A stretch of 64,000 bases of DNA from Sisyra terminalis (Eukaryota; Arthropoda; Insecta; Neuroptera; Sisyridae): the NCBI GenBank assembly GCA_958496175.1, contig OY292279.1, positions 21,762,001 through 21,826,000 on the forward strand, written 5' to 3'. Shown here one piece after another: positions 26,170 to 38,517 of the stretch. The position numbers and the translations under genes are program-made. Each line of letters opens with the position of its first letter. The first letter of the stretch is position 1. Under the pieces are notes generated by a model. It saw only the letters and a list, made by a program, of their open reading frames with translations, was not told the DNA's origin and made no database searches.

Positions 26170-27041
26170 ATGTTCAAATTGAAATGGTTAATTGCCACCG
26201 CCGTCATACTGATAATACTAATCCTATACAAAACCGAACTAGATTTACGGTCAATTTCAGCCGTGAGCTATGATTTTCGTGGTATAGATCCGGGTGAATT
26301 ATTCGCATTTCTTACATATCCGGACATGGTGGGAAAAGTGAGTGTTTCCAATCAAATACAACAGTCATGGCTTTAATTGAATGCGGGTTCATACTTAAAT
26401 TGTGGGGGCACATATTTTGATTACATTAATCGTGGGGGTGAAATGCATTCATACTTATAATAAGGGATGATTGTTTTTTTTTTTAAATCCTGTTTTTAAT
26501 TATTTTAATTTCACTTAGTGGTTTCGATGGATTCAACATTTTCGGGCAGCTGATAATCGGCCGTTGGGAATTGGAAAACGCTATGAAGTTTTGTACAGTA
26601 ATAATAAAAAACATTATAATAAGTAACTCTCATTGAAACTTACATTAATTTTATATCATTTTACATTTTAGATGGACAATTTTTAATGTTTACAATTGAA
26701 AATTATATTCCAAATGAAAGAATTGTTCTTACTTCGGAATCTTTACTGAAGCCAAGAATTGAGCTGCGTGCTTTTCCGCTTGGAACTAATATTGCACCAG
26801 TTACTCGACTAGTAATTAGTTTGGCATTTCGTCGTACGTCCGCTATGTTTCAAGTAGGGGTTGTAAAATTTTCTAATGAAAATACATTAAATTTAAATTG
26901 TTTTTTCAGTTATCTGTTGGACCCATTTTACGGGAAATATCATCGAGTCGAATTCAAGAAGCTGTTCGCCGACTAAAGCAGCTTTTAAAACATCGATCTT
27001 CATGCTATTTAGATCCTCCATTATTCAAGATTTTAGATTAA
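26170..27041 (+). CDS. Membrane-anchored SRPBCC (polyketide cyclase/START-like) protein, four exons
   Basis: Exons 26170-26337, 26519-26597, 26672-26853 and 26910-27041 have GT/AG borders in matching phase and give 186 aa. Residues 6-21 are a hydrophobic N-terminal anchor (WLIATAVILIILILYK). Residues 36-115 follow the SRPBCC pattern: a 'pgelFaFLTyPDmvgkW' opening, an 'RPLGIGKRYEV' turn, then strands GQFLMFTIENY and RIVLTSES, a late PLGTN turn, and a C-terminal amphipathic helix (about 148-170, EISSRIQEAVRRLKQLL). The family binds lipids or hydrophobic ligands in a cavity; the ligand here is unknown. The reading frame stays open upstream to an ATG at 26011, so a longer N-terminus is possible; I chose 26170 because it places the anchor at the start. 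A poly(A) signal AATAAA lies near 27106. The exon joins are sure; the family assignment is by pattern only. Confidence 0.62.
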
Positions 27042-27699
27042 GTTTGTATAAAAATAGTTATAGGTTTACTTTTTTAAATTTATATACGATTCAGTAGATT
27101 AACAAAATAAAACAGAAGCACTAATACTGCACCCATAATGCAGTATCAATTTAATAAATATTTAAAATGGAAGGTTTTTATTTTACCAACGGTAATTAAC
27201 GAGAAAAAGGTTCACATGCTCAGCACTGACCGTGGTTAATTTCGTCTTCTTCAGGTGCTTATAAATTGTAATTACGATATTTTCTCTTCTAGTAAGATAA
27301 AAATCCTACTATACGTCTACAACTAATCAATGTTACTAGATGAATAATTTAAAATAACAAAATGTTTTTCTATCAATTGTTTGTAATTTCTGTAATTTGT
27401 ATTATCTTTTTTTATTTTTTTGTCTGAAATAAATGAAATAATTGTTATAAATTATTAATAACTTAAAAGCCGATATTTTCACTCATGGATAGATGAAGCA
27501 TATCCTAATGATAACTATTTATTTATTGAAAAAAAACGGTGTATTTATTAATGTACGCACGTAAGAAGTTATACTTATTTGTCATAAGTAAAAAAATGTT
27601 TTTAATCCAATGTCATAGCATTACCCGATAGTGCCTGAAATGGTACATCAGTTAATAGTAGTTTGTGAAAACGAAAATATGATACAATTTAAACAGAAT

Positions 27700-28250
27700 T
27701 TTTACTTTAAAAGCCAGAAAACAAAGAATGCAAACACATACATGTGAGTGTAATGCACATATAATAATTATTGACTCAATTTTCAACTAACTGATTGTTG
27801 TCACTAGTTTCAATTGTCTTTACGTTTTCATTTAATTGCCAATTTTTACCATTTGTCAGTTTGGATAGTGTTACACTGTGAATATTTCCGGAAAGTTACT
27901 AGGTTTCAAATAAGAGATTAAATTAAATTTTAACAACCTTAATATGGCGACGTTGAATTTTCTACTGTTTCTAATTTAATTCGTTATATTTTTTCAACTC
28001 AATTATTAGATCGTATGATTTGCTCTTTCGTTACTCTCTTTGCTCTTTTTGATTTACTTGTGAATCAATTTAAAAACAAAGTATAAAATGCAACGTTTCC
28101 CAATATAGATGTCGCTAAAAGAGACATGAGTCAAATTGGTTAACTATACATACTGTACAGTATTTCACAATATTACACAACAAATTTAAACCTTACATAC
28201 ATAAATTAATTGTTTATCAATACAACACGTGGCACTTGTTCTAAAAATAA
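27700..28250. mobile_element. Dispersed repeat copy split by a CATGYCCCTTTTAG MITE
   Basis: The left half (27700-27925) and right half (about 28136-28250, GTTTATCAATACAAC) correspond to contiguous sequence in the copy at 40395-40800. Between them sits a MITE of about 190 bp (27940-28127) whose right end AAAAGAGACATG and left GGCGACGTTG block match the element at 136-346. The MITE is therefore the younger insertion. Confidence 0.65.
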
Positions 28251-29221
28251 CGTGTTTAAAGTTTAAGATACTGATTTTATGGTTGTAAACCGACAAATAT
28301 CATATGACTACCTACTGCTAATTTACTATTCCAGGACCATATAATATACCTTTTCAGATGGCTGTAACTCAAAAACTATCTGAGATATGCACTTGCAATT
28401 TTAGTATACTATTTTTAAAGGTAAAGTGATGCTCTTAACAATTCAAAATATCTGAATTCTCCTTTTTTCCCTGAAAGACACTATTGTTGATTTACGCAGT
28501 ATGATACTCAGTATGATACTAATAGTACTGCAATTTAGTAATCGCTTTTAAGGTTTCAGTTTTAATATTTGATATAAAATTCTTGACTTACACAAAACCC
28601 TTTTTAAATTGGGTTAACTATTCTAAATAACATTTCTTCAGTAATCCATATTACTTTATTACTTCACTTGATATATAGAATAGCACAGTGCTTACCGAAC
28701 TAGTCCAACTCTTAACCATTGCTATTTAATATAATGTCTGAGTATTTTGTACAAAATAGGTGTTCAAATCTTACTGTGATATTAATTTATTATGCGAGAA
28801 TTTATGAGAACTGTATTGGAATCGCTCTCCAGTAAATCATTATAGTCTTTGATTCACATACGTATTTAAAATTTCTATTTTACTCGTATACGTTACTAAA
28901 AACAATGCAATAATTCCAACTGAGAGTTGATAGGATATTGTGAAAGTTTCTCTTTAGTAAAAACTTTTGGTATGTGCTAGTTACGCAATGTTCAAATGTT
29001 CCAAGTTCTGTACTTGCTGACTTAATAGACATATATCTTTCTAATTGTATCTATACACCTCCTATGTAGAAAGTTGAAGTAATGTGGAAAGCTTTCCCTA
29101 TGTTATTATTTTCAATAAGATTTTAAATCATTTGATTCATTTTCTGAAGTTTTCAATACTATTGAAAGAAACTATATAACATAAGTTCTTTATTAAAAAT
29201 AAGTATTTTTTTCTTTTTGAT

Positions 29222-29382
29222 TGTTATTAACCACAGCGCTATATCTACTTCAGTTCTTCAGCAAATTTAGGGTTAGCAAAAATCCGTAATCGAGAAATAT
29301 TGAAAGTTTGCTCGATACGGGATTCGAACCTAACATCTACCAGTTTTAGAGCGTTCACCTGGACCACTCGGCCACCAGTAGG
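29222..29382 (-). repeat. tRNA-derived SINE, copy 2
   Basis: The minus-strand head CCTACTGGTGGCCGAGTGGT, a B-box GGTTCGAATCCCGT and the tail match copy 3 closely. Confidence 0.8.
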
Positions 29383-29962
29383 TTTGTAATAGTCGTTATT
29401 CGTTGTTATCTGTTTGGATCAACCTACGGAGGAAACTGGAATGGTTCATAAAACAATGTAGGCATATGACTAACAAAGAAACAATTACGAAAAATACAAC
29501 TTGAAATATTACTAAACTATAATAATTTGCCTAGTAATATATTTCTTTAATTTAGATTTCTGAATTCCCGGGGGATTAAAAACTATTGATGGTGTTGTTG
29601 AGAAACCATAGCCTCTAAATAATTATCAGGTCCAATTAACTTACTTTTTCCACTTTATTCTACAGTGAATTTTTAATTAGCTTAACAAAGAGGCAAATCC
29701 AGGTATCACCGACTCTATAGAAAATGTGGTAGCAGAAAATTGTTGACTTTTTACGTTGTATGTTAATGAATTTATATTATGGTGTAAATATATATATGGT
29801 TGGATAAATTGAACTGTTTATTTAAAATTATAGCCATTTGATCTTTGCTGAATTTTTATGATTTCCATACAATAAAATAAAATTTATATTACATTTCACA
29901 CTAATACATTTAAAATATTATTATGCATGTTGTATGCAATAAAGCCAACAGGATCTGAGATT

Positions 29963-30000
29963 TAATAGAGGACAATAATAGAGGACAATAATAGAGGAGA
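29963..30000. repeat. Short tandem repeat, about 3 copies of TAATAGAGGACAA
   Basis: The 13-bp unit occurs twice exactly and a third time in part (TAATAGAGGAGA). Confidence 0.9.
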
Positions 30001-30596
30001 TATAAAAGATTATAGGGAAATATAAAGTTGGTGTGAAGAATATTGTATTTTTGTTGTAAGAAAATAAAATGGTATAGTTTAGTCAAATCAATTGGTAACT
30101 ATATACACTTTTCAACGTCAGTGATCTTTGGGAAAATTTAGCGACAGTATCCATTAAAATTCACAGTATTTCAACAAAAAACATACACTTTAAAACCCAC
30201 AGTCAAGTCAAAATCATCAGCCCAATCATAGAACTACATTTGCATAAGTACTATACGCATTTGAAAAGTGCATATTGAAATATTGCAAAATTGAGTGTTT
30301 TGCTGAAAATTTGTTTCCCATTGTTTTTATGTAATAAATACTCGTATATAAATTTAAAAACTTGTTTTTGGAGAACTTGGCAAGAATTGGAATTTGAATA
30401 ATAAATCAACCATTTCTTTAACGTGTCGATCAAGAGAAACACTTGATATATTATTCAAAGCTTAATTTATGTCCTATTCCTCAAGAATAAAAATTATTAA
30501 ATAAAAAGTTCATTTTTTCATTTATTTGAAGAAAAAGTAAATTTAGTGAGGAATAAATAATTTAAACATTCATATGTAATTCAAATAATTCGAAAG

Positions 30597-30773
30597 CCTA
30601 CTGGTGACCGAATTGTCTAGGTGGTTACTTCAAAATAGTTGGGTTCAAAGTGTTGGGTTCAAAAACAGTATCGAGCAAATTTTCTATATAATTTAATATT
30701 ATAATTTTAATTAACCCAACAGCCGCTAAAGACCTTAGTAGTTAAAAAGTGACGGTAACTACCAAAATGATAA
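30597..30773 (+). repeat. tRNA-derived SINE, copy 5
   Basis: The same unit lies on the plus strand: CCTACTGGTGACCGAATTGT, a duplicated GTTGGGTTCAAA B-box region, TATCGAGCAAATTTTC and the AAGTGACGGTAACTA tail. It is more worn than copies 2 and 3. Confidence 0.7.
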
Positions 30774-32389
30774 TTCCATGGAAAACTACTAACAGCGTTG
30801 GCTTAGAGTTATAATATAAATGATTTTGTTTTTATTATTGTCTATATTAGTATATATAGTGGCAAAAAGTTCATTATTTTTTTACCTAATTTTGCATTTC
30901 AATGTTTTCCTAATGAAACAACTGCTTGGTATTAAAATCGAAACTAGATATTGTGGAAACGTCCATTTAATTATTCCTAAAACAAAACCATGCTTGAAAA
31001 AAAGAAAAGTATAATACCTAAAAGATATTTAATTTAAAATTTAGTTTACAAGTAACAAAAAGTTGTTCTTATTGTAGAAAATTCGCATAATTGATTGTAA
31101 AAATATATTCAAATTTTTTTAAGCTGTGTTATTCACCATTTTATGTATAATTGTTTGGCCGTTAGATGGCCGTACGTACATATATTTCAGTTATTTCAGC
31201 ATTTCATTATTCAAGTCCGGCAAGAATTGAACTCGTTTGAATAAATACAATACTTTATTTTGTTCTAAAAATGTACAACCAATGAAAAAGGAATCAGTTT
31301 ACGAAGGTCTTTTTAATATTGATACAATTTGATTGATTAAAATTTTAGACAAATTTCATCTTCTTTTATTAATTTAAAAAAAATAAACTTGGTCATATTG
31401 GTCAGATTGACAAAATTGATATTAAAAATATATTAACAGACTAGAAAGGAGAATGCAAAAATATTTAACAATAATAATAATAAACTAATAACTTCGCTTT
31501 TATTGATAAAATTCCCTAAAAAGGTAAAAATTAAATTTATGAATTGAATCTTAGTACCGATTGAAGGAATTAAAGGATCTTTATATCAACTACAATTGTT
31601 GTATTCCTGTAATCTATACCTTTAAAGCAAAAACTCTTACGCATAGTAACGACGATGTTATATGTATAATAAATTTATTTTTTTAATAATTATAAAATTA
31701 AAACGATCTTATGAACACCAAAAATTTATACCGAGAGTGATTATTTACAAAGAAATAAATTTAAATGTAAAACAACAATTTAAAATTTATGATGTAGATA
31801 ACGGAAAGAAAAAAGAAAGAATAGGGCAAAATTATATCTTTTAAAAAAATTATATAAAATTAAATATAACTAAGTGTATACTAAAACAATAAAATATTAA
31901 AGTTAGTGGATTAACAGGGGTGGCTATTCGAAATGATGCTACGAAACGCTAGGGAAATCTATCGAAATCCTGTCGGTCGCATATGAAAGCTATAAAACTC
32001 TAAGACTTAAATTTGGAAACAAACGAAAAAAAAAAACAATATTTTTGTACTTCCGATATCGAACAAAAGTTTGCTAAGTACTTAAATCAAAGTTTCTTTG
32101 AATATGAATTCTAAATATCAATAATAACTATTGTCTTAATTGAAATTTTCCATTTTCTATTCCAGCATACAGACAAAATTCTATGTCTTACTGTTTATTT
32201 TTGTAGAAAATTAGACTCCCTATAAAAAAAGACATTTATGATTTTTTAATTGATCCAAAAATTCTAATCATTTTAAATAATTTTTTCATCTTCTTGATTT
32301 ATAAGTATAAAAATGGACAATATGTTTGAAGTTAATCGACTGATCATCATGAATAACATAAATTGTGTCATTTGTTGAATCGATTAATA
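30774..32389. other. AT-rich intergenic stretch, no gene seen
   Basis: Only short lysine/isoleucine-rich chance ORFs occur. Confidence 0.4.
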
Positions 32390-32610
32390 CAATAATAGGC
32401 AAACGTATATAAGTATGTATGTATATCAGCAAAGCCAGGCAAAGAATACAATACATACGTGTAAATGAAATCCAAATATAATTGTAATTGTCTCAAATTT
32501 GAACAAACTGATTATTGTCATTTGTTTCAACTGTCATTTCGATTTTATTTAATTGTTAATTTTTGTCATTTGTTAGTGGTGTCAGTGATAGCTGTGAATA
32601 TTTCACAAGT
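32390..32610. repeat. Dispersed repeat, copy B
   Basis: ATAATAGGCAAACGTATATAAG begins the shared sequence, which ends at GCTGTGAATATTTCAC; it is collinear with copies at 40395 and 41100. Confidence 0.75.
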
Positions 32611-32924
32611 AATTACAAATAAAGATGAATAGTTGTTAAGTATTTAATTTTTTAATTTCCTGGAAACTAATATTGGTTAGAATGTAACGGTAAAGTAAAA
32701 GGGTTTTTTTTGTAAGCATATAATATCCTACTAAAATATGTATCGCAATATGTTGTTGATGCTTTAGTGAGATGAAGAGTAAACGGAAAATGGCTAAAAG
32801 GCGGAAAATATGTTAAAAAATTTAAACGTATTGTAATTTTACAAGAGGATACTAGGGACAAGATATTATTGTTGTACTAATGCCGAAATTATTATACATG
32901 AATTAAACAATTGATGTTTTGTAA

Positions 32925-32975
32925 TTGAGTACCTGATGAAGCTACAAAAGTAGCGAAACGATGTATGAAGATGAA
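32925..32975 (+). other. Hammerhead-ribozyme-like motif, probably a retroelement end
   Basis: CTGATGA (32933-32939) is followed by a perfect 5-bp stem GCTAC/GTAGC with loop AAAA and then GAAAC, the order of a hammerhead core. An extra A lies between CTGATGA and the stem, and pairing for stem I is poor, so activity is doubtful. Penelope-like retroelements are known to carry such motifs. A related but worn form occurs on the minus strand at 20020-20070. Confidence 0.35.
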
Positions 32976-33305
32976 ATAAAACCAACAAGTATTTAGTATC
33001 CAAATAAAGAGATTCATTTTCTGTTATATTATATAAACCATGGATAAGAACGTGAATAAAATTGAGAATTAATATTTGAAGAAACTTTGTTTGAAGTGCT
33101 TTAATTTAATTGCAAGTAAAGTGATGAACGTCGTGAGCAGAATGCGATCCCTGGTCGCGAGTGGAAGATTTTGAATTAGAAATTATAATTTAAAATGTTT
33201 AAAATTTTGTAGTTATATTTTTTTGAACATTCAATTACATTTGATTGATGAAGATGATAGTTTTAAAAATGATTTTTACAATAAGTTAATATGAACGATT
33301 AAAAA

Positions 33306-36300
33306 TTATGCAGTTGGATTGATTTTCATCAGTTCAATATCCGATTGAACCATCTCTTCAACGAGTTCTTGAAGGGTAATAGTTGGAGCCCAACCCAATT
33401 TCCTTTTAGCTTTGGCTGGATTGCCTAACAGAAGATCCTAGAAAAACCAGAAATTCTACAAATCTACTGAATGAAATGAAATGAATAAGAATCTTACCAC
33501 TTCGGTGGGCCTAAAATATTTTGGGTTGACCTTAACTCGAATAATTCCTGTTGCTTCTTCCCGTCCTACTTCATCCACTCCCTTACCTTCCCAAATAATG
33601 GACATGTTGATACATTTGAAAGCCATTTCAACGAATTTCCTAACACGATGAGTTTCACCACTAGCGATAACAAAGTCTTCGGGTTTATCCTGTTGTAGCA
33701 TAAGCCACATGGCCTTAACGTAATCTTTCGCATGGCCCCAATCTCTTTGAGAATCCAAATTTCCTAATTCTATATATTCCATGTAACCCAAATGAATTTT
33801 CGCTACCCCTCGCGTTATTTTTCGTGTTACAAAACTTTCTCCACGTCTGGGACTTTCGTGATTGAATAATATGCCGTTGCACGCAAAAATATCGTAAGCT
33901 TCACGATAATTAATAACAATCCAATAACCATAAATTTTTGCGCATCCTAAAAGCCATAACGTTAGTTCTAATTAACGAGGAAGTAAGGAAATAATACCGT
34001 AAGGAGATCTGGGATAAAATGGTGTTGTTTCCGTTTGCGGTGTTTCTACAACTTTTCCATACAACTCGGATGTTGAAGCTTGGTAAAATTTGACTTTTTT
34101 TTCCAGGCCACATGTTCGAATTGCATCCAAAATACGTAATGTTCCCAAGGCGTCCACTTCGGCTGTATATTCACTCAAATCAAATGAGACCTTCACGTGA
34201 CTTTGAGCAGCTAAATTGTAAATTTCATCTGGACTAATTTCATTGATCAATTTGATCAATGCACTAGCGTCAGTCATATCACCATAATGTAATTTCATTT
34301 TCTCCTGTTTATGAAACTTGGGATTGGCGTACAAGTGGGAGATTCGTGAAGTGTTAAATGTACTTGCTCGACGAATGATACCGTGAACTTGGTACCCTTT
34401 TTGTAAAAGAAATTCGCATAAGTAGGAACCATCCTAAAAAATAATAAGAGATGATCAAACAATCTTAGCATTACAAACATTTATATGTAACTTAAGATGG
34501 TAATGTTTACTGAATGACAATTATAATGACTCTTGCTTTTATAATTCAGTGGTGTATTAATAAGAACCATTTATAAAATTTCAAATGAGAAAATTTTCCT
34601 AAGAAAATGAATAATACATTATTGCAGATTCTTTCGGGCTGATCTCTAATTGATAGTACTGGTTAAATTTTCATTTGTACCTCAAGCGGAAATTTTTTTT
34701 TCTGACAATTAAAGATTTTCTGAGGACTGTACCGAAAAGTTTTTTCTTCTTACTCAATCCCAACGGTAATTATGATGGTTTTTTTATGAGTAATTAAACT
34801 TTCATTTTCATTGTTGAAACTGCAAAAACGGCCATAATTTTGATTCTGTTGAGATAAAACTATTTTTTTACGGATTCTTCCGGTTACTGGTCCGTAGGCG
34901 ATGGTACTGGTAAAATTTTCGATTGTATCTCAACCAAAAAGAAAATAGAGTTTTCCGGCTATTATTGGTTTTCCTTTGGAGACTTTCCATATTAACAGTT
35001 CCAAAAATTATGTAAATTATTACCAGTATTCATATTTGAATAATCAAATAAGTGAAAAACAATAATTTTTTAACATTTTTACCTCGCCTTGCAAATTCAG
35101 TTTCGATTTCGGTCGTAGTTTTGACTTGACTACAGCAGAAACTGAAATTAAGCCGAAACTCCTTTTTTGGCTGAAAATAGGCCGAAACCGAAACCGAAAG
35201 TTTGGTCGAACCCTAATTAACAGTATTAAAGAATTCAGTAGTAAATTCAAGCAGTCCTTCAGGCTGATCTTTCATCGAATTGTGACTGTAATATATTTTG
35301 TATTCTCCAGAAGGTTTGAAAATTGTGTCATTGGTAATTTTATCAACATTTTATTGAAAGAAACGAATATGTGTTCTGTTCTTCATTACAAAATCATTTT
35401 GATTTGCCATGCAATTACCATACTTACAATATTATCGCTTGAAATTTTATTTTATGGCAATTCGATTTCTTTCATTGAATTTAATGACAGTTCACCGTTG
35501 TCTAATTTTAGAAATAGTCAACTAATTGCTGTTGTTTTATTTTTATGCACGCATATTTTTTGTAATTTCTATTCAAAATATTAAATGTCGTTTTAACATT
35601 GCAACTTGATAAGATATTGTTTGCTTATATTAAAAATGTTTGAGATAAAAAGTGGAATAATAATTGAAATGAATTATTATATTAGTCTATATTCATATGA
35701 GCATATAATTGTAATTTACATCAACAAATAGTGCAACAGTTTTTTTTAAATTGTTTCCGTTTATCGTGAAAATTGGCGTTTTTCCGTAGGAGACAACCTT
35801 ACGTATAAACTTAAAAATAAAACTCTATTAAATAACAAATTTTCATCAAAATCGTTGGAACCGTTTTCAGAAACATATATACAATAATTTATAATAATTT
35901 CAATATCAAATAACATGTAAATAACATTTTAACATCTTAACATATAATAATTAATTTCAATTATTATTCATACATACATACATACATACAAAATTAGCTG
36001 GCTTAATAAATAAGATGTGACAATTTGTATTTATTAATGTTTTATACTTATGATTTTATTTTTATTTTTGAGCTTGACACTGAAAAAGTTGTCAGCTGCT
36101 ATTAAAGGTAATAGTACACATGAACATATTTTTCAATTTTTTTAATTAATAAAAGACATCCAAGGAAAACAATTTCTTAGTAATGAAAAAACTCTATTTG
36201 GGCAGATTTTTTTTTAATTACCGACAACGGTAAGTTTGCTTTATGGGTCTTCTGTGACGTCACAGTACGCGTATTTAAATCGATATATAAATAGATTATT

Positions 36301-38517
36301 GAGTGGTTACCATAGAAACAATAGTAGTTTAGACAATTTTGGATATTTTCCACAATTTTTCCTACGGGAAAACATTTTTCGACTCTAAATTATTCTAATT
36401 ACTATTATATAGATATTACTATTAATAATCTTAATTACTATTAATTTCTTCTTTCCTTACAAGTTGTGCAGATAGTATTATTAACATAACCACGGAGTAA
36501 AGATACCAGGAGTCCGAACGCAATGTTAAAAAAATGGCATAAATTTGGGGTCCAGTACCGGTAGAGCGCGTAACACTTCTTAGAGTACGAGTTTGAATCA
36601 TTAAGCGGGAAGTGTTTTTATTAACTAATGGCGTCGCCACATCTTGACACATTTCCCATCATGCATTGCAAAATTTGAATAAAACCTCTGGTACGTTAAG
36701 CACCCTTGCGCTGTAAGTGATAGAAAATAGAACTATGATCTGGGCCGGTTTTTGTATACATGTATTTGGTGAAAAAGCCTATTCCGTTCGGACTCCTGAT
36801 ATCTATACTCCGTGAGCATTAAACGATTTAAGCAACCTATCCCTTTGTGTTAAGGTACATTTGTCACAGAAAACAGTTCATGGGATTTTGAAGTTTCGTA
36901 TTGCGACGTCATTTTTTTGCCAGGCTAATTGAAACTTGTTTTAGGATATTTTTTATCCTTTTAATGAATATTTCTTAAATTTAATCAACTAAAGTTAAAA
37001 ATTAACAGTTAAATTTCGTTTTTAAATAGTAAATTTAAAATGTTCTAAATAATTTTTGATTTATGTGCTGTAGGTCTATTACTACATTCATTTATCAGAA
37101 ATCTAGACCTTTCGGAAACAAGACTAGAAATAATATGCAATTTTTGGTAAATTAAATAAAATAACCGAATAAAATCATAATATTATATAAATGTATTGAT
37201 AAGAGTTCATGATAATGATACAAAATGACCATTGATTTAATAACAAGTCAAGCCAGAAGCTACTGATTTATATGCAAATCAAAGAAAAAAAATGGGAAGT
37301 ATTTTAAAAGAAAGATGGAAACAAAGAGAAATCTGAGACCTGTTAATAGACTTGTTAATTTAAAACCAGGAAACCAATAAAAGTTGTTTATTTTTGCGTA
37401 GCCATAATGAAGAAGCACGTTGTTCATTAATTGTAGTCTACAAAAATAGTTATAAAGTAGGGGAAAGTAGTACAAGTTGATCGCTTAGGGTAAGATGATT
37501 CTTTGCGATTGTGCTGAATCCACTAACGCTATTTAGTTTATTTCAACATTACTCTAAATTAAATCGTAATGGAGGCACGAGCAATACATTGCTTTTGACG
37601 AGAAAAATAAAAATTGTGCATGGTTGACCTATGATAAAGATGACTTGGATCTTATGTTACTTTTATTTAAACAATGGTAAATGTAATTACTGTTGCGTTT
37701 GGGGCCTTTTATTAAGCTTAATTTTATTATTAAGGTTACGTGAATATAGTCATGTGCTTGTAGGCTATGTTAGCAAACTATACCTGGGGGATCATCTTAC
37801 TCATGGAGGTGTACAAGATGATCACTTTGCAAGGTTATAAAAAAAAAATGAAAATATTTCTATGAGATCTCAGTTATTTTCCGGTTTTCAGTATTATGAA
37901 AGTTTGATAGATAAATGAAGTAGTAGTAATCGCCTTTAGTTTTGGTTTACCTGGAAGAATATATGTTTTGCAGCGATTCCCGCTGAAGAGGATCATCTCG
38001 TACGACCTTCCCCTATTTTTTACATTGTATATTAATGATTAAATGACATCTTGAAAAAATGGGACAAAAATGAGATTATGAACAGTTGATAACGTAAAAT
38101 TGCAGATAAGTAATAACCGGTAAGTATTGTTTTCCGATAAAAAACGAAAACATTAAACAATTCAAAAAGTGTGTTCGTGGAATGGTTTTACTCAAAAAAT
38201 TATTTATTTATTTCGCAAAACTAATTAATTGTATTTAATTCTATTTGACATTGAAATATAATTTTTCGATATAATTTTCATCAAAAAGCAGTGAACATTT
38301 TTTAATACCTTGATTTTTAAGCGAATAAAAATAAATTTGTATTTTGAATAAATCAAAAAAATTTCAGCATTTTCGAAAGTTTGTTAAAAACACATCAAAT
38401 AAATATTCTAATACCTAAATTAAAAATAGTTTTAAACTTCAGAAAAATACAAAATTGTGAATTTACCTGTCCATTTATTCCAGTTATGAATGCCACTTTA
38501 TTATTCGATTCTTCCAT
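33306..38517 (-). CDS. Gmd: GDP-mannose 4,6-dehydratase, four exons, complete
   Basis: Exons (minus strand, in order): 38517-38467, 34433-33998, 33946-33498, 33437-33306. All borders are GT/AG and the phases fit, giving 355 aa against about 370-395 in animals; only the N-terminal tail is short. The product should be the cytosolic NADP-dependent extended SDR enzyme that turns GDP-mannose into GDP-4-keto-6-deoxymannose, the first step to GDP-L-fucose. Visible are the Gly-rich nucleotide motif (G13, G16, G19 in GINGQDG), the catalytic set T138, E140, Y162 and K166 (STSELYG, then SPYGCAK where most animals have SPYAAAK), and the strongly conserved blocks FNHESPRRG and [10 protein letters not shown]. 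The ATG at 38517 sits in an AAAATGG context and is the only in-frame start giving the nucleotide-binding strand. Intron 1 is 4,033 bp and holds transposons; intron 2 is only 51 bp. Nothing is broken, so the gene looks functional. Confidence 0.96.
35096..35220. repeat. CCGAAAC-rich repeat end in Gmd intron 1
   Basis: Clustered CCGAAAC/TTTCGG words end in TTTGGTCGAACCCTAATTA. The same phrase family bounds 57993-58605, so this is a partial or worn copy of that element. A 152-codon plus ORF over it is not considered a gene. Confidence 0.55.
35967..35990. repeat. (CATA)n microsatellite
   Basis: About six copies of CATA lie in Gmd intron 1. Confidence 0.9.
36491..36814. mobile_element. TIR transposon with tRNA-like interior, in Gmd intron 1
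   Basis: Thirty-base ends CACGGAGTAAAGATACCAGG and (inverted) CACGGAGTATAGATATCAGG, both continuing AGTCCGAACG, bound 324 bp. The interior holds GGTAGAGCGCGTAACAC and, 20 bp on, GAGTTTGAATCATT, resembling A and B boxes of a tRNA gene. There is no coding sequence. Confidence 0.8.
37460..38013. mobile_element. MITE with GGGGAAGGT-type TIRs, copy 2, in Gmd intron 1
   Basis: It is 554 bp, flanked by TA on each side (GTA-GGGGAAAG ... CTTCCCC-TATT), and has the same internal order as copy 1, including a GTGAATATAGTCA phrase and CTGGGGGATCATCTTAC. The TA duplication and TIR fit a Tc1/mariner-type non-autonomous element. Confidence 0.9.

Noticed and set aside
29300..29382. tRNA gene on the minus strand
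   Set aside because: Has A and B boxes but cannot form a full cloverleaf and continues into a tail shared with other copies; it is a SINE.
35126..35584. 152-codon plus-strand ORF inside Gmd intron 1
   Set aside because: Its first third reads through a CCGAAAC repeat, it has no familiar motif, and the rest is hydrophobic AT-type translation; chance is more likely.
37631..37840. 69-codon plus ORF
   Set aside because: Lies wholly inside the non-coding MITE copy 2.
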